The notes beneath the pieces are model-generated. The model had not been told where the DNA came from, ran no database searches, and saw only the letters and a program-made list of their open reading frames with translations. Below are positions 34,151 through 45,380 of a DNA stretch of 64,000 nucleotides, in pieces. A program made the translations under genes and the position numbers. Within the stretch, counting starts at the first letter, position 1; each line of letters begins with the position of its first letter. Source of the DNA: Inia geoffrensis (lineage: Eukaryota > Chordata > Mammalia > Artiodactyla > Iniidae). Location: contig CM070901.1 of assembly GCA_036417435.1 (NCBI GenBank), forward strand, positions 3,260,001-3,324,000, in the 5' to 3' direction.

Positions 34151-35574
34151 CTGTATATAGTGCTTTTCCTCAAAATTTATTTCAGAAAGACAATGGCAAA
34201 CCTCTTGCATACTTCTATGTGCCTAGCACTGTTTAGCACATAGCAGGAAGAGAAAAGTCTAACCCAGGAAACAAAACCTTGAAGACTTAATGATCTAGCT
34301 AGAAAGAGAGAATTGGCATATATGACATTGGAAAAAATTGATGCTAATATGTGTAGTAATTGCTATTTAAAAAGTAGTGCAGATGCTGAGAAGGGAATTC
34401 GATGTCTATGAGGCCTCCCAGCAGCCAAATTTCCCATTTGCAAGGCAGCTTGCCATCACCCTAGGCGGGATCCCTTTTTTTTGATGTATCGAGGACATTT
34501 CTTTTCCTTTATCCTGTCACATTTATGTTTTTCTTCTCACGTGCTGGGAAATAGAAAAGCAACATTTTGCAGAGGGAGATGGAATCCCCAATCTAACAGC
34601 TATGTCAACATTTTAAAAATATCTGTATGTCATGTGGCACTTACGGTTTTAGAAAATATGCATTTATCATATTCAGTTTAGAAGGATTAAAACTGAGAAG
34701 ATAGAAGCTACTTGGTCAAAAATCACCCAACTAAGGAATGGCAGAACGGTAAGCTGGGTCTTTCAATCCCATGTCTGATAGCACTAAACTATCTTTGAGC
34801 AAATTGATTGCAATATTGCTGGATCATAAAATAGATGAATCTATGTCTTGTGTTGCTACAAAATCTTCCTTCATTTGCAGGAGATCCTCTGTATTGTGAT
34901 GTTTCTCTCCTCTAGACTCTCATGGCTCCCTAGACAAGCAGCAAACACCCAGGCATTCTGTGTCCACCTGGAAGGTGGCTTGTGCCTTTCATATGGAACA
35001 GTTTCTCCAAGACCTTCATTAGCAGCTGCTTCGATCCTGAATTGAAGGGGTTTAGAAACGCTGGATTCCAGCTCTTCTGCTAGCAAGTTACACCCTGCAT
35101 GACAAGGGTCCAGGGGCTTGCAAATTGCCCGTAGACTCCTCCTCATTTGCATTGATGCATTGATCTGCATCTAAGGGGGAGGGTATTTATCCAGAACTGA
35201 TCAACTGATTTCCACCAGTTTTCTACAGGTAGAACATTAATGCTCTTACCTGTCTTTTAAGTAGATTGTGGGAGTGTGTTGCAGCAGTACCAAAACCTCG
35301 GGAGCAATATTACAGGTATCCATGAATCGACTTTAAATGAGTTTCCCTTTCTGAAATACATTTGTTGATTCTCTTTCAAAGAGAACCAGGTAAAACTTGG
35401 CAATGGCTTTATTTACCAGAGTCACAAAATAAATCCTTTCCCATACAGACTTTCACAAGTCCCAATCTTTTCCTTTTATGAATCTAATCAAGCCCATCCA
35501 TTGACAGAGAATTCCTATGCTCTGCTGAAAGTTCAGATCTGGTTAGATTTTTTACACATTTCAAAGCAGAAAGC
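34151..35574. other. Unique DNA with clustered ATGCAT/octamer motifs
   Basis: No gene is seen. Positions 35141-35175 contain the octamer 'atttgcat' (35145-35152) followed by 'gatgcattgatctgcat', a cluster of POU/homeodomain-type motifs. A TATA-like 'gggtatttatcc' follows at 35181. The minus frame at 34871-35170 has no recognised domain. Confidence 0.35.
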
Positions 35575-35790
35575 ACATGTTCTTTAGAATATGATAAATG
35601 TAGGTTAAACCCCTGCTCTGTTACAGTCAGCTGTCACTTAATTTCTTTAAGGCTGTGTCTTCATCTGATGACTGGAGATAAACTACCTACCTTTGGGGGT
35701 TACATGAGGATTAAATAAGATAATATCCATTAGGCCCTTAGCTAGCACCCTGCCTAACAAAGAACAGAATAGGTTAAGAAAGCATATAAT
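35575..35790 (+). mobile_element. MIR SINE
   Basis: The order 'ggttaaacccctgctctgtt', 'ctgtgtcttcatctgatgac', 'catgaggattaaataagata', 'agctagcaccctgcctaa' fits MIR. Confidence 0.68.
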
Positions 35791-36619
35791 AGCTCTTACT
35801 GTTTTTCCCTTTCTGCATAACTTCGAATTATTTAACCTTGCTAACTCTGTAACTTTTTAAACTCAGTGTTGTGCAAATGAAATGAAGTATGCAGAGGAAT
35901 ACTTTTTTGTAACAGGTTAAACTGAATAATCTAATCATAAACCAACTTTATTCTTTCTCACTATTTCTTCTTTACATAAACACTGTCAAAGTTTCCTTCC
36001 CCTCCCAAGATGAAATCCTGGACCAACGACAGAGACATTCTAGGCTTCAATGCATTAAGAAAGGTCAGCCCTAAAGATTCCGTCTCTCAGTCAGTTTGGA
36101 GGAGTGTTTTCTCCTCTCCTAGCTCCTGCCAGGCTCAGGCTGGTGGGGCATGGAGGGGTGGGCTGGGTGCTGATGGGCGGCTTTGCCATTCCCTCAGGGC
36201 ATCTCTTGCGATGCCTCTTCCCCTGCTTGCATTAGATGCCTTAATGGTGTAGCTGCAATCTGGCTCTTGTGACCTGTGCTGTTCTCATGCCCAGTTGCTC
36301 CATCTTTACAACTGTCTTACACGAGTGGTAGTCGAGGAAAGTCAAGACAGAAAGCAGTTTCTCTTTGAGGACTAGAATTGGCAGTTCCACAGTTTGGTTT
36401 TCAAGAAGCCCATGGGATTCTTTAGTACCTCCCTATTCTTCAAAATTCCTCTCTTGCCAGCCCCTCCCCATGAAACCTACAATTCAAGTGAAAATAGCAT
36501 CCACATTGCGAAACAGAGTACGGGAAGCCTCGAGGGCCCATTCCAATCAGATTGTTGTGCGTCAGTCCCTACAATGTAGAAATTCTGGACTTGTCACTGG
36601 GCTCAAACTAAGGTTATTC
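35791..36619. other. No gene recognised
   Basis: Unique sequence, GC-richer at 36100-36250. The 80-codon frame at 36010-36252 and the frames starting at 36365 and 36394 show no domain. Confidence 0.45.
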
Positions 36620-37078
36620 AAGCCTTGTATTATTTCTTATGGTAGCTATAAACAAATTACCGCAAACTTGGCTGCTTACACACACACACACACACACAAA
36701 TTCATTCTATTAAAATTCTGGAAGCCAGATATTCAAAATAATTTGTATCAGCTAAAACCAAGGTCTTCGCTGGCCAGGCTCCCTCTAGAGGCTGTAGGGC
36801 AGAATCCACTCCTTGTCTCTTCTAGTTTTGGTGGCTTTCCTGGTCTTGTGGTTGCTTTCTCCTCTTCTGCGTGAAATCTCCCTCGACTGTCTTTTCTAAG
36901 GTTGCTTGTGGTCACATTTAGGGTCCACGCAGACTCTCCAGGAGAATCTCCCCATCACAAGATCTCTAACTTCATCACATCTGCAAAGACCCTCTTCCCA
37001 CATAAGGTAACATTGACAGGTTTTAGGGATTTAGGATCTGATTATCTTTGGGGACCAATTTTCATCCTGCCATAAACC
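36620..37078 (-). mobile_element. MaLR (MST/MLT1-type) LTR, antisense
   Basis: Antisense features in order: 'ggtagctataaacaaattac', 'aaaattctggaagccagata', 'aaccaaggtcttcgctggcc', 'ttcatcacatctgcaaagac', 'ggggaccaattttcatcctg'. This is the standard antisense MaLR order with the 3' end on the left. A (CA)10 microsatellite has expanded inside it (36679-36698). Confidence 0.73.
36679..36698. repeat. (CA)n microsatellite
   Basis: About ten uninterrupted CA units inside the MaLR LTR. Confidence 0.95.
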
Positions 37079-38094
37079 TCCAAGGTAAGGTGAACACAGT
37101 TTATATCTACTTTTATAACTCCTACTTCTGCTATGAGCTCTTCTCCAAAATGTAATATGACCTACGCTTCAGGGTCCAATTCAGCATCAATTTGTTATGA
37201 AAATACCCTTGGTCATTCTGGTCCACACTGATCAGGCCCTTCTGTGTGATTCACACCTCAATTAATATTTCAACCATTTACTAGTTTTTCATATTTAGGC
37301 AACTTACTGATTTGCACAATAGGCTACTGTTATCAACCTCAATGGATTGTTTTAAGGGTTAAAAGAAAAACCGTATATGGGACCAAGAATTAAGTCTAGA
37401 ACATGATAAACGCCCAGTATAGTTTATTTTTTCCCTTCTATTAATCAAATTATGCCTCCCATTTCAGAGTTTTAGGATAACCAGTCTTTTTCTAGAGAGA
37501 AATTATTTCTTAATGACATACTTTTTAATATGCACTTCATTGTTTTCCTGCCATGATATCACACTGCTGAGATTAAAAATATTATTGAGAACCCACTGAT
37601 AAATATCAAAGCATTATTTCCCCCCGCAAAGAGTAATCTCTAGTTTGTAAATAATGGCATTTCTGCAAAACACTGCTTCAATTACAATGTTTTCTCTTTT
37701 GCTTTGTTTTTTAGTAAAAACTTGTTAAGAAAAAATATTCCAAGTTTTAATATTTCAAATTACATAGGATATTACATAGCTCAATCAAGTACATCTTTGC
37801 ACATGTGGATTGATTCATTTTATATTGAAATATTACTTTAAAATCATGAGAATACAATAATAATTTTCTTTCCAGTTTTTTTGATATTTTATCAAAATTA
37901 ATATCCGTCATCAGTCTGTGGCAATATTTGATTTTTTTTTTATCATGGTTTAGTTTTTCTATTTTTAAGGACACACCTATTCTATCATCACAACACGTTG
38001 TCAGAAGTATCACAAGAAATACTTCCTCTAGGATATTTAATTACTCGGCTTTAGCACAAAGTCGAGCCGGGAGTGCTTGTGGGGCAATTTTTTA
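37079..38094. other. No gene recognised
   Basis: Positions 37300-37430 have a faint MIR-like order ('gtctagaacatgataaacgc' near the end). The rest is AT-rich unique DNA. The minus frame at 37747-38013 is anonymous. Confidence 0.45.
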
Positions 38095-39290
38095 TTGAAA
38101 TATAACATATTTACATAAACATGTGTATATCTTAGATGTGCTGCTCAGTGAATTTTCAGAAACTGAATGTGCTTGTTTAACCACCACCTCCACCAAGAAA
38201 GAGGGAATTGCCAGCATCTCGGAACCTCCTTGATGTCAGTCACCCCAGTTATTATTCTCTTGCCCAAGGATGACAGCTCTCAACTTCTAAAACTATAGCT
38301 TGGTTTTGCCTATCTTTAAGCTTTTATTACAGTGAAATTATATTGTATTTCCTTTGTTGTGTGTAGCTTCCTGCTTCACATCATGTTTGGGAGATTGATA
38401 ACGGTTTTGCTTATGTTGTAATTAGTTCATTTTTATTGATATGTGGGGTTTCACTAGGCTTTTGAACATTTCGGTACAGGAATTGGGTAAGCATGCATAT
38501 ACTTTTCTATCAGGGCAGTCCATCCCTAGAATTTGTGTTGCTGGGTCACATGGTATACATACATGCAGCTTCAGAAGACACTGCCCGACAGCTTTCCTAG
38601 GAGGTTGTGTGAACTTATATCTCATGATGGCAATGTACAAAACTTAGAGTTGTTACAGAGCCTCACCAACGTCAAATATTGTCTGTATGTAATTTCATCT
38701 TAGCAATTCCAACGAGGTAGTAGACATAGAACACTGTGGTTTTAATTTGCATCTTATTAATAAATGACAAAGATGAGTACCTTCTCCTATATTTCTATGA
38801 ATTGCTTAAGTGTTTTGCTCATTTTCTCACTAGGTTTTCTGTCTTTGTTGGTTTGTAGGTGTTCTTTACATAGCCTAGACATGATTTTTGGTAGGGTAAA
38901 TGTCTTGTAAATATCCTCCTTTTCTTTTCTATTAATTTAGTCACTTGACAAACAGAAGTTATCAATTTAACTTTGTTTTTTAGTTTACAGCTATTTTTGC
39001 ATGTCTTGTTTAAGAAAAATCATACTATTTCAAAGTCATGGAGATGGTCACCCATGTTTTCATCTAAAACCATTATTGTTTTACCTTTCACACTTATATC
39101 ACATTTAGTTTTAATTGAGTTTTGTGACTTGGTGAGTAGAGGTTAAGATACTGTTTTTCTTTTCTCGAATGGATAATCAATTGATGCAACACCGTTTATC
39201 GACCATACTATACATTTCCCATTGCTCTGTGATGTCACTTTTATGAAAAATTAGGTTGACCTATATGTATGGGTAGAAGAGCTTTTTAAA
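38095..39290 (-). mobile_element. Old L1M fragment
   Basis: A minus-strand 3' UTR to ORF2 C-terminal order is seen: 'tttattgaaatataacatat', 'aattttcagaaactgaatgt', 'tgctgggtcacatggtatac', 'tttaatttgcatcttattaa' and 'ttttcatctaaaaccattat'. It is highly diverged, a mammal-wide copy. Confidence 0.74.
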
Positions 39291-39637
39291 AATTATTTTA
39301 GTGATTATATCAAATATATACAAACTTAAAGAATATAGTACTGTATAGTAAACCCATATTATGCATCACCCAGCTTCAAAGATTACCAACTCATGACCAG
39401 TCACTTTTCATGTACACCAGCACGTAATTCCTCCCACAAATCCCAGATAGTATATACTTTTATCCTTTGCTATTTCCATATATCTTTCTAAAAGAGAAAG
39501 TCTCTTTTTATAACATACTATAATATTTTTATATTATCATCACACCTAAAAACCAAAAACCCCTTAATACTACCAAACGTCCATTTAGTGCTTGGTTCCT
39601 CTGATTGTTTTATAAATTTTCAAGGAGGTTTTTATTC
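39291..39637 (-). mobile_element. Probable older L1 3'-end piece
   Basis: 'ttatgcatcacccagcttca' and 'cacaaatcccagatagtat' resemble the 3' region of ancient L1M families. The assignment is tentative. Confidence 0.42.
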
Positions 39638-39808
39638 CGTGGCCTCTCCCAGTTGCGGAGCACAGGCTCCGGATGCGCAGGCTCAGCGGCCATGGCTCAC
39701 GGGCCCAGCCGCTCCACGGCATGTGTGATCTTCCCGGACCGGGGCACGAACCCGTGTCCCCTGCATCGGCAGGCGGACTCCCAACCACTGCACCACCAGG
39801 GAAGCCCT
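39638..39808 (-). mobile_element. CHR-type SINE, 3' end missing
   Basis: The reversed body runs 'cgtggcctctcccagttgcg' to 'ccaccagggaagccc'. There is no poly(T) and no clear target duplication, so the 3' end (left) has been lost or the insertion was atypical. Open frames across it on both strands are read-through and not genes. Confidence 0.94.
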
Positions 39809-40144
39809 TCAGTCTCTTCTTATCGATGATTTTCCCCTTCTCTTTTGTGTGTGTTCTCCCCATAACGTATTTGCTGAAGAAACTGGTTCATTCATTCTGT
39901 AGGGAGCCCCATATTTTGGATTTTGTTATTTTAAACGATGATTATTTCCTATTTAAACATGACATTTAAAAAAAAAATTCCTGGTTTTTTAGATACTGAA
40001 CCAAAGCAATTTATCTCCATATCACCCAAGTGAAGAGTGCCATTTGAAATTTGTGCTAATAATACCTAATGCTTATATAACAAAAGTATCTATTTTTATC
40101 AACAATTTGTCTAAATAAGTATCTTCACGGTGTTTCTGTATACC

Positions 40145-40300
40145 AAGAGTTTTCAGCCGTTGCACTACTGACATTTTAGACTGGCTGGTACTTTTTTGTA
40201 GGGACTATTCTGTACTTCTGGGGTTGATTAGCTGTATCTTTAACCTCTTTACTCTGGATGCCAGTGGCAGCACCCCGCCAGCCAGCTGTGAACACATAAA
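40145..40300. mobile_element. MER20-like hAT DNA transposon relic
   Basis: 'ttttcagccgttgcactact', 'gacattttagactggctggt', 'gggactattctgtacttctg' and 'ggatgccagtggcagcacc' follow the MER20 order. Termini are not intact. Confidence 0.66.
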
Positions 40301-41808
40301 ACACTTATTGTCAGTCAGGCACTGCCCTTGCTTGCTGTTATTTTTTTATTCCTCCTCTTTTTTTGCATTCTCTCACCTAATTCGTTGTAAGTGCCTTGAG
40401 AACAGGACCAGTGTCTTCATTTATGAATTAAAAGTTACTGATCATTGCTCTGTCCTCTTTATAGGGCCATTACAAGGACCAAATGAAATAATGCTCAAAA
40501 ATATCCCTTTGACGACTGAAGTCCTAGTAACAATGTGAGCCATTTTTAGATCTTTTATTTATTGGTGTTTCTCCACTGTATCCAGCAGGGTCCAGTTCAC
40601 TACCTGGCCACTGACTCCATTTCAAACCAACATTTTTGTGTAGCCTTCAATGTTTTTCCCACGAATCCTTCCTTCTCTCCTCACAAAAAGTAACCAACTT
40701 TTCTTCTCGACTTGATTCCCACAGTTTCAAGTTACAGTCTCCCCAGCATCATCTCTGAGCTTCACATGCTGCCCCTTCTCTGGTTCCCATGTCCCACCTC
40801 CTTATTTCTACTCCGCTAACCTACCCTCCCACTCCCCTCTCCCTAAACACACTCCCACTTCAACCCTCTTAATTTATATCTTCCCTTTCCTTTCTGTGCT
40901 AGTCACGTTTTATCTGATAATCTCTGAAAGCCTTTTGATATTTTTCTCTCTGCACCTCCTACACTTCTACAATCATTCTTTGTGCCACATTACTTTTGAG
41001 AAAAAATTACTGTCTCAACACAACAAATAATTTTTGAAAAGATAAGCAAGACACGGGTCCTGCTCGGGAGAAGCCACAGGAGAGAGACTGAACAAAATAA
41101 TTTCTGGGTCAAGAGGTCAGGTTGGAATGATGCCTCTATAATGTCTTGTGAGTCTCGCAGAGGAAGCACAAATCTTTGCTTTGGGGTCGGTGAAGTACAT
41201 CCACAAAGTGGTGCTTCCATTTTGTCCTGGAGGGGACTTCTTACCTGTGAAAGAAGTCGGGAAGAAAATTCTAGGCCCAGAAAAAAGATCCTAATTCTTT
41301 CCTGGGATGGAGAGTATTCCTTAAGATGGTGGCATAGATTCTGGAGCTGAGTGCCTGGAATTTTGTCCCTCTGGGTATGCTACTTGGTAGGTGTTTTTCA
41401 GAAGTCCTGAATCTTATATACTCTTCCAATTGGATTGAAATTTCCAAGGGTGGCTGAACTGTATCTGGCATCTAATGTCAGACGAACCCACTCATTGATG
41501 TTCTGACCCGCATGGCGCTGACCATATCCCCCCACTGCCGACAGCCGTGCAGGTGGCACATCACCTTTCCAGCTGTGTCTCTGGAAAGAGCAAAGCCCAG
41601 GCTGCTTTGCTTGCCCCCAACTAATCAAGTTTCTGTCCTGGTCAATTGAATTGAAAAAAAAAGAAAAGATATCATGTGGAATTCCCTTTCATACTGAGCT
41701 GTTTTCAATGAAGAGGGCGCAATTCAGTGAGAGACTTGAGATAATTTAATTGCCATTCTCCCCCTGGTCCCCATCAGAAGACAGATCATGTCTCAACTGT
41801 GTTTATTT
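40301..41808. other. No gene recognised; weak L2-like tail
   Basis: 'taagtgccttgagaacagga' at about 40388 resembles the L2 3' region. The remainder, including 41040-41640, is unique, moderately GC-rich DNA without a convincing coding frame. Confidence 0.45.
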
Positions 41809-41827
41809 CATGTTACTCTTTTTCTTT

Positions 41828-42021
41828 TTTGTGGTATGCGGGCCTCTCACTGCTGTGGCCTCTCCCGTCGCGGAGCACAGGCTCCGGACGCACAGGCTCA
41901 GCGGCCACGGCTCACGGGCCCAGCCGCTCTGCGGCACGTGGGATCTTCCCGGACTGGGGCACGAACCCGTGTCGCCTGCATCGGCAGGTGGACTCCCAAC
42001 CACTGTGCCACCAGGGAAGCC
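41828..42021 (-). mobile_element. CHR-type SINE with target duplication
   Basis: The reversed element runs from 'ggcctctcactgctgtggcc' to 'ccaccagggaagcc'. It is flanked by 'catgttactctttttcttt' (from 41809) and 'catggtactctttttcttt' (from 42022), one mismatch. It is CpG-rich and near consensus. Confidence 0.96.
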
Positions 42022-42028
42022 CATGGTA

Positions 42029-42146
42029 CTCTTTTTCTTTCTCTTCTCACTCCCATCTTCTTCCACTATCTTCCTTCTCTCTCTCTCTCTTTCTTCTTCC
42101 CTCTCTCCCTTCTTCTTTCTGTCCTTCCTGTCTTCCTTGTCCTTTT
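42029..42146. repeat. Polypyrimidine tract
   Basis: About 118 nt almost entirely of C and T, including (CT)n at 42078-42090. It directly follows the SINE's target duplication. Confidence 0.9.
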
Positions 42147-45100
42147 GATCAGAGATCCGATGCAGAGGACCAGCGAGACCCTCCCAGCCAGACTCTGCTG
42201 TGCTGCCCAGCAGGGTGCAGGAGAAACATGCTGGAGCCTGTGTGAGACCCTGGAAATGCACTGAAGGCTTCTGATTTTCCCAGTAATGTTCCAATAGGCA
42301 GTAGACGCCTTTAGCTGTCAGGTTATGAGAAGCGACGTCACTGAGGGGGGGTGCCATTCCTTCTCCCCCCTCCTTCTGTTCTCCGTGGGGTTCGTAGGGT
42401 GGAGGACCCGTTACAGCTGCTGAGGTATCTGCTCCAGAGGCTGAGGGGCCCCCGCTGATGATTCTCGGGAGTGTCAGAGGCACTCTGATTCTTAACACGA
42501 GCCCATTTATATGGTCAGTTAGTCTGAGAAAGATGCATCATATTTTCGGGTAGAATGAAACTTTCTCTCTTGTCAAGTGCAACAAGAAGCCAATCCCCTC
42601 TAGGGGTACAGCTCTTTAGGGAGAATGTGCCAGACATTTATCCTTCCTTCCCGCCATTCGTGACAAGCATATTTATGCAGTGAAATGTCACCAGGAAGAT
42701 CCTTCCCACATTAGATGCATGTTTTTTCTTGTCTTTTCCTCCTTCCATCATCCCCCTGATGTTCCCACTTCTCACTTTCCTCCTGGAATTAATGTTTCCT
42801 AACCAGACTTTCTCTGACTTAGCGATAAGATCAATTACTGACTGAGGGTCATGGTCCCCACCCTACATTTCTGACTCATCACCATATAACTTGAAAAACA
42901 AAAACACCTACTTACAGATTGGTCATTTCCTACCAGATACTCACAATAAAAACATAACTTAAGTGCTTGACAAAATGCTGAAAGATCAGCTTATACGCTT
43001 TCCCAGCTTACTGAGAGATAAGGGCTATTAAAGGAGGAACTTCTCCGTTTTGCTGAATATTTCTCTGCAGATAATACATCTTTCCTGACGTCCGAATACA
43101 GCATTCTGTTCTTCATGACCCACTCTGACCAAGTTGAAATTCCAGATTCATTTTGTGTGTGGTTTGACCTTCCTTGTTGAGGACAGGACAGCCATCTAGT
43201 ATGTGAACGGGTAGCGTGAAAAGTTCCGGACCAGCATCAGGCAAACCAGGTCAGGGACCGGCTTTGCTCAGGGCTTGAGGGAAAGTCCATGGTTGTCCAG
43301 CCTCTGCTCTCACCCCCAGCCTTTCTCATCATGTACGCAGGTGACATACATGACCCAGTGGAGCATATCTGTGTAGAGCCTGTGGTCACGGGGACAGGTG
43401 GTAATGTATCAGCCGCCTCCTCTGCTTGCCAGGAAAGGCCCCGAGTTCCTTGTTAAACAATGCGCCATCCTCCCGCCAGGCAGAGACTGCAGGACAGCTG
43501 CAAACCCCTTCCCCTGGTGGTCACAGGATCCCAAAGGTGGCAGAGGAAGACTTTTCACCCTCCTGTGCATATAATTAGCACCCCACAAGGGTGAAAGTTT
43601 GAAAATTTGACAGAGCCTAAAAATACCTTAAGTTACTTTTCAACGGCTCCTCTTTTTTCTGTGTCTAAAGCGGCAGAAAAGGAGCTGGAAATAAAATATT
43701 GCATTAACTGACAACAAAAGTGTTTAAGCCTTAGTAAATTAATATGTTCTAGTCATTGATTTATTCCACCTCATTTTTCTTAAACGAAATGAGTGTTAGG
43801 TAAACTATATGCTGAATAAACTCCAAAATATTTTCACTTATATTTTTTTCACGTAGCTATTAAACCAAAATAATTTAATATGCATTCGCTTAGTCCAAAC
43901 TGAGAGCTGATGTATTCAGAGATAGTGCTTGAAACAAAGTCAAGGTTAAAAGACATGGTCCAGATACATGCCATCACTTATAAAACCAAAGCCAAAATTA
44001 TCTTGAAAATTACAAATTTGTTGGGTTATTTTTAGGGGCTGCCAAGAGGAAAACCCAGGGTTTGTACCATAACAGCAGTGCTTAGTTTTCCTGAGTCTGG
44101 AATGTAGTCATCAACCCAGTTGAAAATAGGCAACAGCCTCAGTGTGCCCTCAGACAGAGACAGCATTACCCTCGGTGTGTGTGGACAAAAGACTAATTCT
44201 TGGTATTGTTGGAAGAGTGGCTGCCACATCACAGACTGCTACTGTTCGAACTTTGCGGAAGCTGCATGCAAAATAAAATAAATAAAACAACCATCCAGCA
44301 AAAACTTTACACAATACCACTTCAATTTCAATGGCATCCCAACGTTTGACCAGGATAAATAGGGTTCATGCTTCGCAAGCATCCATATTTTTAAATTCAA
44401 TCCATGAAACTCAGTATTCTTTAACTAATGGCATGAGATGGTGTCTCTTTATAGAAAAACAAAAACAAAAACAAAAAACAGAAAACCCAACACTTGAGCT
44501 TTTATTCTTACTCGAAAGAGAGCTTTGGAACCTATGGGACTAAACACACGAACAGAGCACATTTGTTTGCTTCTTTCTTGCTAAAGTAAAAGCCTGCGTG
44601 GCTGATGAAAACGTTGATCTACAATAGAATTAAGTGTGGTCACATTTTCTCCCCAAGCAGCTCAAATCAGTGACTTAGTAGCTGGGGAACTGTGGTAACT
44701 TAGTAGCCGAGGAACTGTGGCTGAGGCAGGAGGGGACAGTCTTGAGGGGGTGACTTGGCAACGATCAGGAATATGAAGGACTGGTAGGCCAGGTATGAGC
44801 AGTGGAATCGAAAATGCCTTTGACCATGATACCACACATACACTGGACACCCCTCACCCCCTCCCTTCCCCTGGGGAATGGGGGCAGAAACACCCAGCTC
44901 TACCAAAGGCCTTTTGAAACAGATGGAGCTGAGGCTGTGGCAGCTGACCAGCCCTGGCCACCACCAAGCCTATTTTAAATACACTGGTCTCCTGGAATTT
45001 CCTAACTGTTGGAGGTAAAACAAATAAGGCCACAAACATATAAAGAAATATAAAAAATATAAAACAGGACCTCTGAGTGCAACCTAGTTGATTTGAATCT

Positions 45101-45244
45101 ACTTGAATCAAATGCACAAATGAGAAATGTAAATGTATCATGTATTATAGAAAGAATATCCTAATTAAGAAAAAAATAAAAGAAAGTGAGAAAAGAAGAA
45201 AACGAGAAAAGAGTATTTGGCTTGAAAGAGACGTTCTCAGTTTT
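42147..45244. other. Largest repeat-poor block; no gene recognised
   Basis: This DNA is GC-richer than the rest at 42150-43560, with no recognised repeats. The long minus frame that ends in the SINE (41803-42498) has about 117 codons outside it, but no domain, signal or codon pattern I can identify. Three short gapped A-runs occur at 44461-44477. A conserved non-coding element is possible but unproven. Confidence 0.4.
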
Positions 45245-45380
45245 CTGCTTTTTAGTGCCTTATCTCATTTAACCCCTTAATTTTCATTAAACCTTGTAAT
45301 TTAGATATTATTAATTTTTTCATCAAATGAGAAAAAGAAAAAAACTCAGAAAGGTTGAATAACTTACCCCAAGTCACACA
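45245..45380 (-). mobile_element. MIR SINE fragment, antisense
   Basis: 'cttatctcatttaacccctt', 'aaactcagaaaggttgaata', 'acttaccccaagtcacac' match the antisense MIR core. Confidence 0.72.

Noticed and set aside
36365..36874. A 169-codon plus ORF
   Set aside because: It runs through an antisense MaLR LTR and a CA microsatellite (visible as a His-Thr run), so it is not a gene.
41803..42498. A 231-codon minus ORF, the longest in the window
   Set aside because: Its C-terminal half is SINE sequence and polypyrimidine tract read in reverse (Lys/Glu/Arg runs). The remainder has no domain or splice context, so I treat it as a chance frame.
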